Source: Glandiceps talaboti (Eukaryota; Hemichordata; Enteropneusta; Spengelidae). From it: a stretch of DNA of 64,000 nucleotides. The DNA lies in contig NC_135569.1 in the NCBI RefSeq assembly GCF_964340395.1, forward strand, positions 5,921,540 to 5,985,539, in the 5' to 3' direction. This document shows positions 1 to 12,224 of this stretch, in pieces (positions within the stretch are counted from its first letter, which is position 1; every line of letters starts with the position of its first letter). The position numbers and the translations under genes are program-made. The notes under the pieces were generated by a model, which was given only the letters and a program-made list of their open reading frames with translations, searched no databases and was not told where the DNA came from.

Positions 1-750
1 AATATGTTTGGATGGACTTCTCCTTTAAAAACCCAATATTTTTTTTTACATATCCAAATTTAGACACATGCAGTTTAGCTTTGTCATATATACAATCATA
101 TATCAATTAATCTGCCGATCAAATACTCCACTATCTTGACTTATCAAGGGTTTCTTTTCAACTTTTTTCTCCATTCCAAACTGTTCAGACACTCATAAAC
201 TTCTTGTGTATATTTGACATCCCTACGTAGCTACACTAATTTATAATGCTGATAACTGCGGCTTTACAAACATCGAAACAGAGTCTACAGCTGGAAACAT
301 CTGTTTTAATTATAGACTGCAAGATATGTCATGTTGCCTCACCCCCACCCCAAGCCTGCTCTACGGGTTCACTGATGTGTAAGAGTGTCCCAGCATACAG
401 ACTATTTTAACTATTACTTCAGAGACCATTTTTGTCAATCAGCACTTCCAACCTATGCTTATCTGATTGGTGGCGGTGGACAAGGCATTGACGCTGGTTT
501 TAGGGTGTGACTCCAAAAATCAATTTGATAGAGCTAATTGTACCATACCCTGAGTACAGCTACACATTTACCCACAGGTGTTCAATACTATTCCAAGGTG
601 TATGATATTACGAATTAAGTCACTATATCTAAGTTGCAGCTAATGCGTCTTTAAGATTTTGGGATGGAGAAAAAAATTACCATGAACCTTTGATGATGCA
701 AGATAGTAGTCCAGGAGAATCTATTCAATATTCCACCATACACTACTGAC
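1..750. other. GOLIM4 intron sequence, left edge
   Basis: AT-rich sequence downstream of the last exon found. I see no further exon that keeps the frame with good splice sites. An open stretch around 100-190 on the minus strand was considered and not accepted. Confidence 0.4.
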
Positions 751-813
751 CTTCACGTTTGTTAGTTCATTGTGGAGTTGATCTTTGTCTTGTAAAATTT
801 GAGTTTTTTCAAG
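751..813 (-). CDS. GOLIM4: GOLIM4 orthologue, exon 10 (21-residue coiled-coil module; gene continues left)
   Basis: A third 63-nt phase-0 exon, between acceptor acttcag and donor gtcagtag. It reads LEKTQILQDKDQLHNELTNV then K (residues 273-293). The frame stays open and no stop or acidic C-terminal region (as vertebrate GOLIM4 has) was found in the window, so the gene runs past position 1. The 2.9-kb intron before it could hide another small exon. Confidence 0.65.
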
Positions 814-959
814 CTGAAGTGAAGTAAATATCTATGGTTAGTAAAATTTATCCTCTTTTTCGTCTCACATTTTTCTGTGTTTATTGATATAGGGTTTCTT
901 TACAGCACCCTAATAACTCAGCAATGTGCAGTTCAATTGACAGCAAACTGTGAATTTCA

Positions 960-1010
960 ATGTCTGCCACTGGGGGCGCTAGCACACTGCCCTGTCCACT
1001 AGGGAGCCTT
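960..1010 (+). promoter_or_regulatory. Two partial CTCF-like motifs
   Basis: GC-rich patch in an otherwise AT-rich intron. It contains GCCACTGGGGGCGCTAGC and, 20 bp on, GTCCACTAGGGAGCC. Both resemble the CTCF core CCASYAGRKGGCR with about two mismatches each. This is motif resemblance only. Confidence 0.25.
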
Positions 1011-1725
1011 GTTAAGAATGACAAGCATGATAGGATGGAAACTACATCGATCTACAAAGTACCATACGGCTGTCTTATGTTCCATTACAAGAGTATGAGT
1101 GTCACTTCAACAATACCCCATATTTTAACTCAATGTGTTTCATTCATGTTTTTAAAACATAGCCACAAGATATTATGAAAAGTTATTCAGCATAATGTAT
1201 TAATATAACTACTTCCATTAAATTGCTAGCATCCACATTTCACCATGCCACATTACAAATCCCATCTCACAACTTTTAAACTTACAACATGTCAACATCT
1301 CATGCTCAGAGTCATTACCACAAAGTTCTACATTTATCAAAGTTTTACCGTATTTTCGCATCAAGAAATTACATGCGCAAGCAATTCACATGCAAGTTGT
1401 CTTTCATCAACTTATTTCATGGGTAAGAATTAGAGATGACTGCTGTGATGGATACCTTAGGTACCCTGATCATTGACATGGACAATATGAGGATGGATGT
1501 GACAGAGTAATAACAATAGCTATGATTGTGTCATATGGGTATCCTTATAGGAGTCGAGTCACACAGGATTATAGGTATGGTTTGGTGATAATGAGACATG
1601 GTGATCTTGGACATATCTTGGGAATGTGATTATCATCAGGAAGCAAGGGTATGAATAGGTGACAATGTGCAGCACTGGATGATAATGGGTAGAAAGTATC
1701 TCTGATCACTGAGATAGCCTTGGTT

Positions 1726-2010
1726 GACTGCCTGACCATGGGTTTGTGTTGCTAACGATTAGTATGAGTGGCAGACCATTAGTATGGCTGGCTGACCATG
1801 GGGATGATTGGCTGACCATGGGTATGACTGGGTAACCATGGGTATGACTTCCTGAGGATGGATGTGACTGGGTGAAGATGGGTAGCACTTGACGATGATA
1901 GATCTGATCACAAGATAGTCTTAGTTGACTGGCCAATCATGGATATGACTGGCTGACCATGGATATGACTGGCCGACGATGGGCATGACTGGGTGAAGAT
2001 AGATCTGATT
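1726..2010. repeat. Degenerate minisatellite (GACTGGCTGACCATGG-type)
   Basis: Diverged tandem copies of a unit of roughly 25 bp, built on ATGACTGGCTGACCATGG and GGGTGAAGAT. Open frames across it are products of the repetition and do not look coding. Confidence 0.6.
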
Positions 2011-3069
2011 ACTCACATAGCCTTGATTGAACAGTGTTGTTACTGGTTGCCATGGGACATACTGGTAGTCATTGAAATTACTGGTAGTTGTGGGTATGTG
2101 TATCATTGCTATAATGGTGGCTGCTACATGGTGATCATGAATATGAATGGGTGATGGATGGATGAAATAATGGGTCTTGTCCCTAACACAACAATAGATC
2201 GGTTGTCTCTTCCAAGATGCATCACACATCTCATACAATCCCATGTATTCTATATGGGTTTCCATGGGTATGGTACCCTGGGTTTATCAGTAAAACCCTT
2301 CTCTGTTGTTGTTGGTGTTTAGTCTTTGTTCTATAAAATCATTCACAATTAAAGAGATCAACACGTCTTTCCATCATTTCACAATGCGAAGGTTATGTCA
2401 AACATAATGAAGACAAAACAAGCCTAAACATAACAATCTAAGTGATGTCGTCTCATGCAATGCATCTTGGAACCAGAAAATCGACTATGGTGGCTGTGAT
2501 TGTGACCATCTGGGTGGATTTATGGACATGGTTGACATGGGTGTGAGAAATACATGTGTACAAAATGTAGATGTACAAAGAATTACTGTTATCACTAAAG
2601 CATTGTACAGAAGGATTTAACATTAACTCCACCATCATTCACATGTCCATATAGGGACCAAAACGGAGTAGATACATTATTATTAAACATGCACAGTTTC
2701 AAGCATCATGATACAGAGCCAAACGGTTTATAGCAATGAATGACAAAAGTTGCAAGGGGTGATAATTATTAGCAAAAACAGCTCTCAGGAAAACAAACAC
2801 ATCATAAATACACATTTAATATCATAATAGTAGTAACATCATTGATACATTGTGACCAACACAAATATTTGTAATAAAAAGTAAAAAACACAGGACAAAC
2901 GATGTGACAACTATTTTACTTTCCCACTTTGTACAGGTACGCAATGTTAAGTTACATTTTATGTAGATGTGATATGACTTATTTCTTACACTTATTTAAA
3001 ATATCTTAATATATTTTAGCGACAACTCCTAACCTATAACCTATACCATACAATTTAGCACTATTGGTA

Positions 3070-3460
3070 AGTTTTATCCAAATATGGTAATGTTCCCAAA
3101 TGACCAAATAAGGTCAATACAGATTTTACCAAATAAGGCAATGTTCACAAATAACCATATAACCATTGTACGGTCAATATCACTATGACCGTATAACATT
3201 CATTCATTACCAAATAAGGTATATATCGATATGACTATATAAGGTAACATTTACTAATGACCAAATAATGTGTATTTAGATATGACAAAATATGGTTATG
3301 TTCCATTATACAATGAAATAATGTAAATATAGACTGACCAAATATGGTTATATTCAGTTATACAACCAAATAAGGTAGATATAAATTTGACCAAATATGG
3401 TTATGTTTAATTAAACAACCAAATAAGGTAGATATAGATATGACCATATAAGGTATCTTC
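3070..3460. repeat. Degenerate AT-rich minisatellite (GACCAAATAAGGTA-type)
   Basis: At least a dozen diverged copies of GACCAAATAAGGTAATGTT-like units with varying spacing, in the intron between GOLIM4 exons 9 and 10. Confidence 0.7.
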
Positions 3461-3689
3461 TAGCCTTTAAAACTGTAAACTAACAATTTCACTGCACTCC
3501 TTGACATCTGAAGAAGAACACTACAACTTGTAGAAGTCTCCTTACATGCAAATAGTTTCTGTAAAATATAGTAAATCTATGACTATCAAACTAAATAACT
3601 TACTTTTTCACTTTGTGACGGATCTTAGCATGTTTATGTATATGATTATCAAAAGACTATGATGTACGGGGATGAAAATTTTACTATAC

Positions 3690-3752
3690 CTGATATTGTA
3701 ATATTCTATCATTTAACTCAGCAATTTTCTTTTGTGAATCAACTGCGTCATT
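3690..3752 (-). CDS. GOLIM4: GOLIM4 orthologue, exon 9 (21-residue coiled-coil module)
   Basis: A second 63-nt phase-0 exon, between acceptor ccttacag and donor gtatagta. It reads NDAVDSQKKIAELNDRILQY then Q (residues 252-272). It lies only about 330 bp downstream of exon 8 and has the same length and phase, so the two may have arisen by exon duplication within the stem. Confidence 0.65.
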
Positions 3753-4083
3753 CTGTAAGGAACAAAAATGGAGTCAGATAAGAAATTTAAAGTATACACA
3801 CTGGCACTCACGCAGTATGGGGTTCTGTTATTATTGAGCGTACATATGTTTATCCAAAACAACAAATTTCTGTAAAACTGACACTTTGCGATCACGCACT
3901 TACATGTAGAATGAATGATCGCGTCCTCATTTGCATCATTTGCATGCAGGTATGCAATAATATAATTGTATTGCACTGCAGTAATCTCTGGTACTGTACA
4001 TATATAATCATTTCTTCTTCTTTTTTAAAAAGAAAAAGAATATCAAGAAACATTGAGAGAATTAGTAGGGAAAGAGTGTTAAC

Positions 4084-4146
4084 CTTATATTGATCTGCTT
4101 TTGTTTCAAGGTGGTTGTTGTTGTCCAGTAGTTTTTGTTTTTCACT
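4084..4146 (-). CDS. GOLIM4: GOLIM4 orthologue, exon 8 (21-residue coiled-coil module)
   Basis: A 63-nt phase-0 exon between acceptor tctcatag and donor gttaacac, reading SEKQKLLDNNNHLETKADQY then K (residues 231-251). Its length is exactly three heptads. Assignment rests on splice sites, phase continuity and coiled-coil composition, not on recognisable residue identity with vertebrate GOLIM4. Confidence 0.65.
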
Positions 4147-4562
4147 CTATGAGACACAAAGAGACAAAGTCAAGATAAGTACAGTGGTTATAAAAGATAC
4201 CGAGATTATGGTTAGTAGTGTAAGTGACACCCAGTATTCTCTCAACACAAACAACAGACGGTGGAGTTATTAGACTGAAAGATGGGCCATTGGGAGAGAT
4301 CTTCTCATCCTGTCCACACGCATGCCTGATGGAGGTCTGTACTGTATGATAGCTGTTCTGCAACAAAATGTTGTTGCATCCAATCATATCACTCCACATT
4401 TCAGTTTATTGACAGTTACATCCTGCATGCATATTTGTACACACTTCATCCTTTTTGGAACTAATACAAAGTAGTCATCAAATCTACCCCTTTAAATTGC
4501 ACTAGCTACTTCTTCAATGTATTTTTAAAAACTGTTTTGGTAGTTTGACATAACGACTTACT

Positions 4563-4925
4563 CGCTGATATCAGATCATGGACAATGGAACCTGTTACTA
4601 ACAGGGAAAGTAAACAACTGAATTGGATTAATAACACTTGACACAGCATGTTGGAAGTACAGAAATTGTATTACATTCCATCACTTGATAAGAACAGTTT
4701 TATGTCCTCTTTACATTCACATTCACAAACAAATGTCCAGTTCCCCTGGCATTTCATGCACACATAAAGAGGCCATAAAACTCTTCATATCAAACAATGG
4801 TGTGTAATGCAAGTCTCTGCTCTTCCAACATGCTCAGCCAAGTTTTATTAAGCCAATTCATTTCAATTCATTTACTTTCCCTGTTTGTAACAGGTTCTGT
4901 TTGTCCACAGTCTGATGTCAGCAGT
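4563..4925. mobile_element. Foldback/MITE-like element, family A copy 1
   Basis: Non-coding element with long imperfect terminal inverted repeats. The left arm holds GAACCTGTTAC, GTAAACAACTGAATTGG and CAGCATGTTGGAA. The right arm holds the same blocks reversed: TTCCAACATGCT, CCAATTCATT and GTAACAGGTTC. The tips read GCTGATATCAGA and TCTGATGTCAGC. The middle also folds back (AAGAACAGTTTTATG / CATAAAACTCTT-like). Other copies lie at about 10711, 46500 and 60481. It lies in a GOLIM4 intron. Confidence 0.75.
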
Positions 4926-5562
4926 TATATCATACATCCTGATCAGTAAGGAATCACCTCAGGGTAAACATATTTGTATAGCTGTACACATATTAAACAA
5001 GGTAAAATAAATCCAACCAATTTGGGTCTGCAACAAACAATAAGCATCCCAAATGAGATCACAATTTCGCTTGTTTCTGTACTACTTATGTTTAATATTT
5101 ATCTTTAAATAAAATGCACGTTGTCTATTTTTTGGTAGTTTGACAACTGACAACATATTTTTTGTTCTTTACAGATACAGATAGTGCAGGTTTAAAAGGG
5201 GCTAAAAAGAACACAATACTTAAAGTGAAATCACAGGATGAGAACCACTACTCTATAATGGTACAAGGGGCTTACACATATTATCACATAGCATAAAATT
5301 TTGTCAATATCATTGGACTCTATATACTAACTGATACTATGAATATAAAAGTATCAATACATGACATACATACATAATATAATAATTATGTTAACATTTT
5401 CAATAAAATATACACATGAATATGAAAGTTTATTTTAAAAGCAAATGTAAGTTATCAAATTTAGTGGTAGTTATTGGGTACTACAGCATAGCCATGACAG
5501 ACAATGTACACATGATGTAAAGATATGTAAACAAATGAGCAGCACTTTTAGAAGTGTGAGTA

Positions 5563-5601
5563 CATAGACCCTCCATCACTGGTGGTGGTGGAAGGTTTAT
5601 G
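5563..5601. repeat. Short palindrome (CATAGACCCTCCA type), copy 1
   Basis: CATAGACCCTCCATCACTGG is followed by TGGTGGAAGGTTTATGG, an imperfect hairpin. A closer copy lies at 8304-8339, and a single arm at 18821. Confidence 0.55.
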
Positions 5602-5650
5602 GTCAGTATTAGTATTACAACATCCTGGTAAAATCAAGTCACCATATTAT

Positions 5651-5763
5651 AATTGATTGATTGATTGATTGACTGACTGATTGATTGATTGACTGATATA
5701 TTTACTAACTGTCTATGTCAGTATTAGTATTACAAAATCATGGTCAAATCAAGTCTCCATATT

Positions 5764-5799
<36 letters not shown>

Positions 5800-5855
5800 C
5801 TGACTGACTGACTGACTGACTGACTGACTGACTGACTGACTGACTGATTGTCTCA

Positions 5856-5887
<32 letters not shown>

Positions 5888-5895
5888 GTCTAATA
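5651..5895. repeat. Compound microsatellite (GATT)n (GACT)n (TCTG)n (TC)n
   Basis: Two GATT/GACT blocks (about 5651-5698 and 5763-5846) run into TCTG and TC repeats. The two blocks are each preceded by similar sequence (GGTCA.TATTAGTATTACAA..TCATGGT.AAATCAAGTC), so the unit of flank plus microsatellite is duplicated. Confidence 0.85.
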
Positions 5896-6289
5896 AGGCA
5901 ATTATTCGCACACGTGTTAGAAGAATATTTTAGCTGAAATAATTGTATCCATTTATTCCGATCAAGATAAACCAATGTTAGCAGTCACAATTTTATTAAA
6001 AAGTTGTTTATCTTGATTGGGATAAATCAGGAAAGTACTGTGTAAGTTTTTATCCAAACTAGGATAATTATCCTGATGTGGAGATGATTCCTGACGGTTC
6101 AATGTAATATACGATATTTTTCAATGATTTCTAAAAATCTTGTACATCACATTATAGGCATAAGTATACTGTAAGTATAACCTGTATTGATCATAATATT
6201 TCTAAAGTTGTGAATGATAATAATATCCACTAGACAAGAGTGAAACCCCATGGTATATCAACTTATGTGTGATTAGAGTTATACCATGC

Positions 6290-6615
6290 ACAAGCCAGGT
6301 TATTGCCTTTGAACAGAAAATATGGAGTATATACCCTGGTTGTTCAACACCATGACAACCAGTGTCTATGTTCTGCGGTACTCAAAATATGAGTCAACAC
6401 ATTCTAAATCGCCATTATTTTTCCTGATTTTCATAAATTATGCTTGAGGAAGTATAATTATATTATTTCCTAATATTTTATTTCATTCAGTCAGAAAATA
6501 TTTGTGACCTAAGGGGCCTTGACAGTACTTGTCTAGCAACTTGTAATGACAAGGCCCCTTAGGTCACTCATATTTTCCTCAGCTGAACGAAGAAAAACGT
6601 TGGGGAATAATATCT
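6290..6615. mobile_element. Interspersed repeat, family B copy 1 (with GTGACCTAAGGGGCCTT hairpin)
   Basis: Copy of a roughly 320-bp non-coding repeat. It carries AAAATATGGAGTATATACCC, then AATATGAGTCAA and TAAATCGCCATTATTTT. It ends in an inverted pair, GTGACCTAAGGGGCCTTG and CAAGGCCCCTTAGGTCAC, then TTCCTCAGCTGAACGAAGAA. Further copies lie at 48995-49330 and 56345-56650, and a right-end fragment at 51212-51300. Confidence 0.75.
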
Positions 6616-6967
6616 AAATATGCTTTGGGGTCAAACCACATTGAACTTTTCTATATAGAAGCTGTAAACAACAGTACGATGCCATCTAATGATCATGTCA
6701 TTATCAATCAAGTGAATCGCTATAATTGAGATTGTCATCGGTTCAGCGATCAAAGCACTCCAGAATTAATTACAATCGGTGGAAATTACTATCCATCTAT
6801 ACATCTATAATGTCATCTCATTGACCTTCATTTCAAATCAAATTAAGAATTGTCTTCTGTAGCCTCAGTCATTTGCATCATGTCTCTATCTGATATGTTT
6901 TTGGCAGAGTGTGCGAAAGTTGGGGTTGATGACCACTTGAACTTGAAGCGGCACAAATATATCTACT

Positions 6968-7262
6968 TTAAAGGGGCACAAGCTGAGATTAAAGTTGTTT
7001 GGACATAGTGTATACTGCATATTTATAAGGTACTCACAGTACTGTACTTACTGGAATACACTTAGCCATCATTTGCAATTCACTGAACTCAAATCTTCCA
7101 ACCGGATTGTTTATGGGTTATATCTTAATACTAGGTTTGAGTTCAGTCAATTACAAGTGATGCTTAAGTATGTACAATAATGTGAGTACCTTTTAAATAT
7201 GCAGTAAAGACTACGCCTAAACTCAGACATATAAACTTGACCTTGTGCCCCTTTCAGTATAA
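6968..7262. mobile_element. Foldback element, family C copy 1
   Basis: Inverted repeats of roughly 100 bp per arm. The left arm runs AAAGGGGCACAAGCT .. ACTGCATATTTATAAGGTAC. The right arm reads GTACCTTTTAAATATGCAGT .. TTGTGCCCCTTT. The open frame inside it (6995-7180) has no recognisable protein. A second copy lies at about 37513-37850, and end fragments at about 28082 and 34441. Confidence 0.7.
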
Positions 7263-7284
7263 AGCTTGGCGTCTTTTTAGTTAA

Positions 7285-7668
7285 GGCCTAATAAAAAATA
7301 TTGTGTGGTTCCGGTTACGCTCAATTTTAGAATATGTAGGGTGGGTAGATTTTTTATTTTATTTTATTATAAATCTTTTTCAGTGTGAGTGTCTAGTTCA
7401 GGTTTTCCATTGTTTTCCAAATGGTCTCTGTGTTATTTATTTCATCCTATCAGATGTACAGCCATTACAGATTGGAAGAACAGTTTTATTTTGTCTTTTT
7501 AAGTTGATGTCAGTTTCCGCATCCACTATTTTCTCGTGAGACTTTTTGCGATTATATTATTTTTTTCCTCAAATATGTAAAAAAGAAAAGAAAAAAAAGT
7601 TTAGGGTCGGCAGTGAAAAACTAGGTGGGATCAGGTAACCGGAACCAAACAATTACTTTTTTAGGGCT
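7285..7668. mobile_element. Foldback element, family D copy 1
   Basis: Terminal inverted repeats built on TTGTGTGGTTCCGGTTAC at the left and GTAACCGGAACCAAACAATT at the right. The internal marker is GTTTAGGGTCGGCAG (about 7599). A second copy is at 15309-15622. The element is flanked on both sides by a copied segment (see findings). Confidence 0.75.
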
Positions 7669-8220
7669 AAACTCAAGTTGTGCCCCTTTTACTAAAGCTT
7701 GGTGTCTTTTTAGTTAAACTCCACAATGCGTAAAGAATTTGACTACACAGGTACAGGTATTCAACTTTCTGTAAATCACAAATTATCACAACCCCTACAA
7801 CGATTATTGTTGACAAAATAGCGATCAAAGAAAACAAGCTAGCCTATTTATCAATTACCACAACTCAGCTAGCAATGCAATATAGCTTGTTTTAATTAAT
7901 ATGGCATGCTCTAACGATTACCATCTTCAGGCAAAACTCTCAACAGTCAATTCAGCATATCAATTATTTAATTAAACATTTCCTTTAAACACAGATATCA
8001 ATTATCAATGTTATTCACAAACTTTTTACACGAAGGATTTAACCGTAGGAATACCTTTACTTACAATTAAAACGTGTGTGATATTTATTTATTATTTAAT
8101 TTGATATTTTTGTGTCCTATAAGCTAGAGGGCTGGATGTGGCTCTTTTTTGGTAATTTCATTTAAGTACTGCATAATTTGATAAGTCCACATAGGACACC
8201 TTAATATATAATATCATCAG

Positions 8221-8640
8221 TTGCTGAAGTCTCGGGGCTTTTTTCTCTCATTATTTGAATGGAATTTTATTTTGACACAAGTGTGTTCTTTTGTGTGTGA
8301 AATCATAGACCCTCCACCCAGGAGGCGGAGGGTCTATGGTGAAATAGCAACCTACGTGAGTGATTGTGAACACAGACGGGTAAACACAATGTTGTAAACC
8401 ATAGGCCTCATTACAGCACTGTCCAAAATGTACCAGCCAGTTCGTTACTTCAGCCGAAGTGTGTTCTGGCTTGCGAGAATGCGTGAACACTAAGCCTGTG
8501 TACTTGCTCAAATCTCTGGGCTTTTCTCGCTCTTTTTTGTATACATATTTTTAACACAATTGTTTTCTTTTTGTGTGAAATAGTGACCTGAGTATAACGT
8601 GAGTGCAAATAGTCAGGTGAACACTAAGGGAGACCAGTAC
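8221..8640. repeat. Tandem pair of interspersed repeat, family H
   Basis: Two diverged direct copies (about 8221-8380 and 8495-8640) share GTCTC.GGGCTTTT, CTTTTTGTGTGAAATA and ACGTGAGTG. A third copy is at 24465-24560. The palindrome CATAGACCCTCCACCCA .. GGAGGGTCTATGG (8304-8339) lies inside the first copy only, as if inserted there. Confidence 0.6.
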
Positions 8641-9670
8641 TAGTAACTGGGGGAAAAGAAATCTCCTAAGGGACTGTTGCCAATCTATATACTAGATGAG
8701 TGTTTTTGTTAAGGTTGGAGAACCCCAGTAACAGATAGAGGAAATCTAATAAAACTGACTATTCACATAGTTGGAAGGCTGATGAAAATAAGGCCAAGAA
8801 TGAGAGAACCAAGCCCTTGATAGCACCTTTGCACTATCTGACCTGTGGTCCCTTTCAAAGTTAGCAGAATTGCCCAAGGGTCTACATATACATTGTACTA
8901 TCATTTGTTTAGGATCCCTTGTAAAGTGTAGATTTTATCTCCTTATCGATCTAAGCAAAATCATTGTATACTCATCAATTGTATTCAGTATTATGGTTCA
9001 AATATACAGTCACTTAAAGGGATGGGACACTGTATGAATTCACTTTTAAAACTTGGAAGTTGGAAGTTAAACAAGATCAAATACATTGTTTTCATTCGAT
9101 CAGGGTGTGTTGACATCTATTTCAACCTACGCAGAAGTGACATATAAGCCTTATTTGTGAACTTCCATTGAATGTGCTGTCAATGTCTTGTATTGTTGAA
9201 CAATAACAATAACTTGTCGCTAAATGTCACAAATTAGCATATCTGCAGGGCTCTCAACCAATCACGATATGAGATTCGTGACAGGTGACATATAATTTTC
9301 TATAAATGAGGTTTTTGGTCTAGAGCTGATATTGATAACATAGCAATTAATATCTTCTCTCTCAATCTTCACTGAGAATGAGATAGAGTTCACACCATCA
9401 AATTCAACGCAAATCAAGCAAGTATTATGCTTACATGTGCCATGTCACATGAAATGAATGATCTGTGATGACATAATGAAAGTGCATAATTAATGTAATC
9501 ATGCAAGTTGTAGCCATTGAATACAATTACTGCATACAGCATTAGGCAATTATTAAAGCATTTAATTTGCATAGCGTTTTATTTATGGAAAAGTCCACTG
9601 AAGCCGGGTGGCGTGGACTGTACATGTATGATGGAATTTGGTTAAATGAATAAAGGTAATAGGTTCCAAC

Positions 9671-9754
9671 CTCTATGGCTTTGATTTGAGAATCAAGGTC
9701 TTCCTTTAGTTTAGACAACATAGCATTACTTGTATGGCTGTTGTTGGCATTACG
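9671..9754 (-). CDS. GOLIM4: GOLIM4 orthologue, exon 7 (coiled coil, 28 residues)
   Basis: An 84-nt symmetrical phase-0 exon between acceptor atccttatag and donor gttggaac (a GT donor lacking the usual AAG). It reads RNANNSHTSNAMLSKLKEDL then DSQIKAIE (residues 203-230). The first ten residues are polar (a linker); the rest resumes the coiled coil. The weak donor and symmetrical phase mean it could be skipped without shifting the frame. Confidence 0.7.
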
Positions 9755-9996
9755 CTATAAGGATATAAAATAAGGAGTCATTGTACATAACTATGCCAAA
9801 ACTACTGCTGCTTCTTAGCATTTGGATTAGTAGACTTTCACTAAGTATTATTGATGCTGAAACAAACAGGAATGTAAAACAACTGTAATTTTGACACATA
9901 AGTCCAAATCTACCCTAAGTCTCGTCATCATTATTTCAATAAAATAAACAATAATTAGAACATGGTTATAATTACCTAGTCTAAAATCAAAAGATT

Positions 9997-10362
<366 letters not shown>

Positions 10363-10710
10363 CTGTGTCTGTATCTGTATCTCGCTCTTTGTCTGGCTAT
10401 GTCTGTGTAGTCTTTTTCTTACACTTTTCTCTTAAAATGATAAATGTATTCTCTCATTCTGAATAATTTAAATACAGGCACAAAAAAGAGATAAAAAATA
10501 GCATCACACCTATAAATTATACTTATAGTTGTCAAGTATGGCCAGTAAGTTGTCAATTAATGTCGAGAGAATAACTATTTTGTATGCAACAGGTGGTTTG
10601 CACTTTTATTCAACATTAACTATAAATCATTTGTCTATGACCACACATGCTGTGTGTCCTATATACTGTTATTCTAGAAATAAAAAGTCCATCATTTTAT
10701 GATCAATTCT

Positions 10711-11100
10711 CAATTACAACTGCTGACAACATACAATGGACAACAGAACCTGTTACAAACTGGGAATTTAAATGACTGAACTGGATTATTAACACATGGC
10801 ACAGCATGTTGGAAGTATACAGTGACTTTTATCACTTTTCATAATTTTATAAGAACAGTTGTATGACCTCTTTGCATAATAGTTCATGTTCACAGACAAA
10901 TTAGAAGTTCCCCTGGTATTTCATGCACACAAAAAGAGGCCGTAAAACTTCTTATATGAAATGTAATACAAGCCTCTGCTGTTCCAACCTGCTGTGCCAA
11001 GTGTTATTAATCAATCAATCAATCAATCAATCAAATTCATTCGTTCACTTTCCTTATCACAGGTTCCTTTCATCCACGGTTTGATGTTGGCAGTTGTATT
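10711..11100. mobile_element. Foldback/MITE-like element, family A copy 2
   Basis: Same layout as the copy at 4563. The left arm has AACTGCTGACAACATACAATGG, then GAACCTGTTACAAAC and GGCACAGCATGTTGGAAG. The right arm has TTCCAACCTGCTGTGCC, AGTGTTATTAATC, CACAGGTTCC and GTTGGCAGTTG. An (ATCA)n microsatellite at about 11007-11034 has expanded inside the right arm. Confidence 0.75.
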
Positions 11101-12000
11101 TCCGTTTGTACCAAATCATCTATTTTCATCAGTAGAGTACAAATTACTTGACTATAAAATAAATACATGTTGTGTGTTCTATATACAGTTTCTTCCCATT
11201 AGGTTGACCCTATTTTTTTCTGTTTCTCATTCACCCGCCTCTAATATTTTGTGAAACAGCACCCTCTCTGGCAAGAATAAGCAAGTGTCCGGACTGTTGA
11301 CATCGTCTACAGTCATGGCGGCGGCAACAACACTTGCTCATGCACAAACAGAGAATTTCTTTGTATGGCCAAGTATGTAGAGAAGCTGGAAAAGGGCTTG
11401 TTACTTGGAATCCAATAACACCTGACTGACCCATAGTTGCCATCAAAGTAATGAGAAACATTTCTTAAAATACAGTCACCCTTATATGTTCCTACATATA
11501 TTGACCAAGTTCACACACGCAACACTTGCAGCAACAGCCCACTATAGTGTGAATTTTGTCAAAGATGTGTGTACTTTTTATACTTATTTACTGGTTTTAT
11601 TATATCTATCACAGAAATCCTTTTACTATTATTCCTCATTTATCTAATTCCTTTATTTCAAGGTTACTATATCTAAAATTTGTCTACCAGAATGAAGATA
11701 TTGTTCAAGAATGAATGGGTGGGGTAGGGGGGGTAGTGTAATATTGAATCTGTAAATGTCACCTGCACTATGAATGTTTGTCCATCACAACGAAGATATT
11801 GTAGAGGAATTAAAGGGTGGGGTATGTAGGTAGCATAATTTGTTGCACATTATCTGCTTTATGCATGATAGTCTGCTAAAATAAAAGAGATTGTGTGTGG
11901 GTGGGGGAGGGGGAAGGGGAGGGTAATGCACCATCGAAATCGCCTATACATTACATCCCAGAATTTTGAAATAATTAATCAGTATATTGTTTGCCTTTAC

Positions 12001-12083
12001 CTGTGCATCTCTGAGCTGTACTGCCAAGTCTTCATGTATTTCTCGTAGCCTACTTGCCTCTTCTTGTAAAGATCCTATTTGAT
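12001..12083 (-). CDS. GOLIM4: GOLIM4 orthologue, exon 6 (coiled coil)
   Basis: An 83-nt exon between acceptor acaatcag and donor gtaaaggc, phase 1 in and phase 0 out. It reads DQIGSLQEEASRLREIHEDL then AVQLRDAQ (residues 175-202, 28 residues, four heptads). It aligns with the vertebrate LREENRQLRKAHQDIHTQL segment. From this exon on, every exon found is phase 0 at both ends. Confidence 0.85.
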
Positions 12084-12224
12084 CTGATTGTAAAAAAAAT
12101 CAAAATGTATCCATTAAAGGAATAACCCTTGTACACGATGATGTAATTATTTACAGTTCGATAGGTGATATGAAAGCTACACTGCACAAGTGTAAAGGAT
12201 AGAGTGGACTTACTACATTGGACA

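Noticed and set aside
100-195. A possible minus-strand terminal exon after an acceptor-like cag (FGMEKKVEKKPLISQ then a stop)
   Set aside because: The acceptor lacks a pyrimidine tract, and the stop would end GOLIM4 without its usual long acidic C-terminal region.
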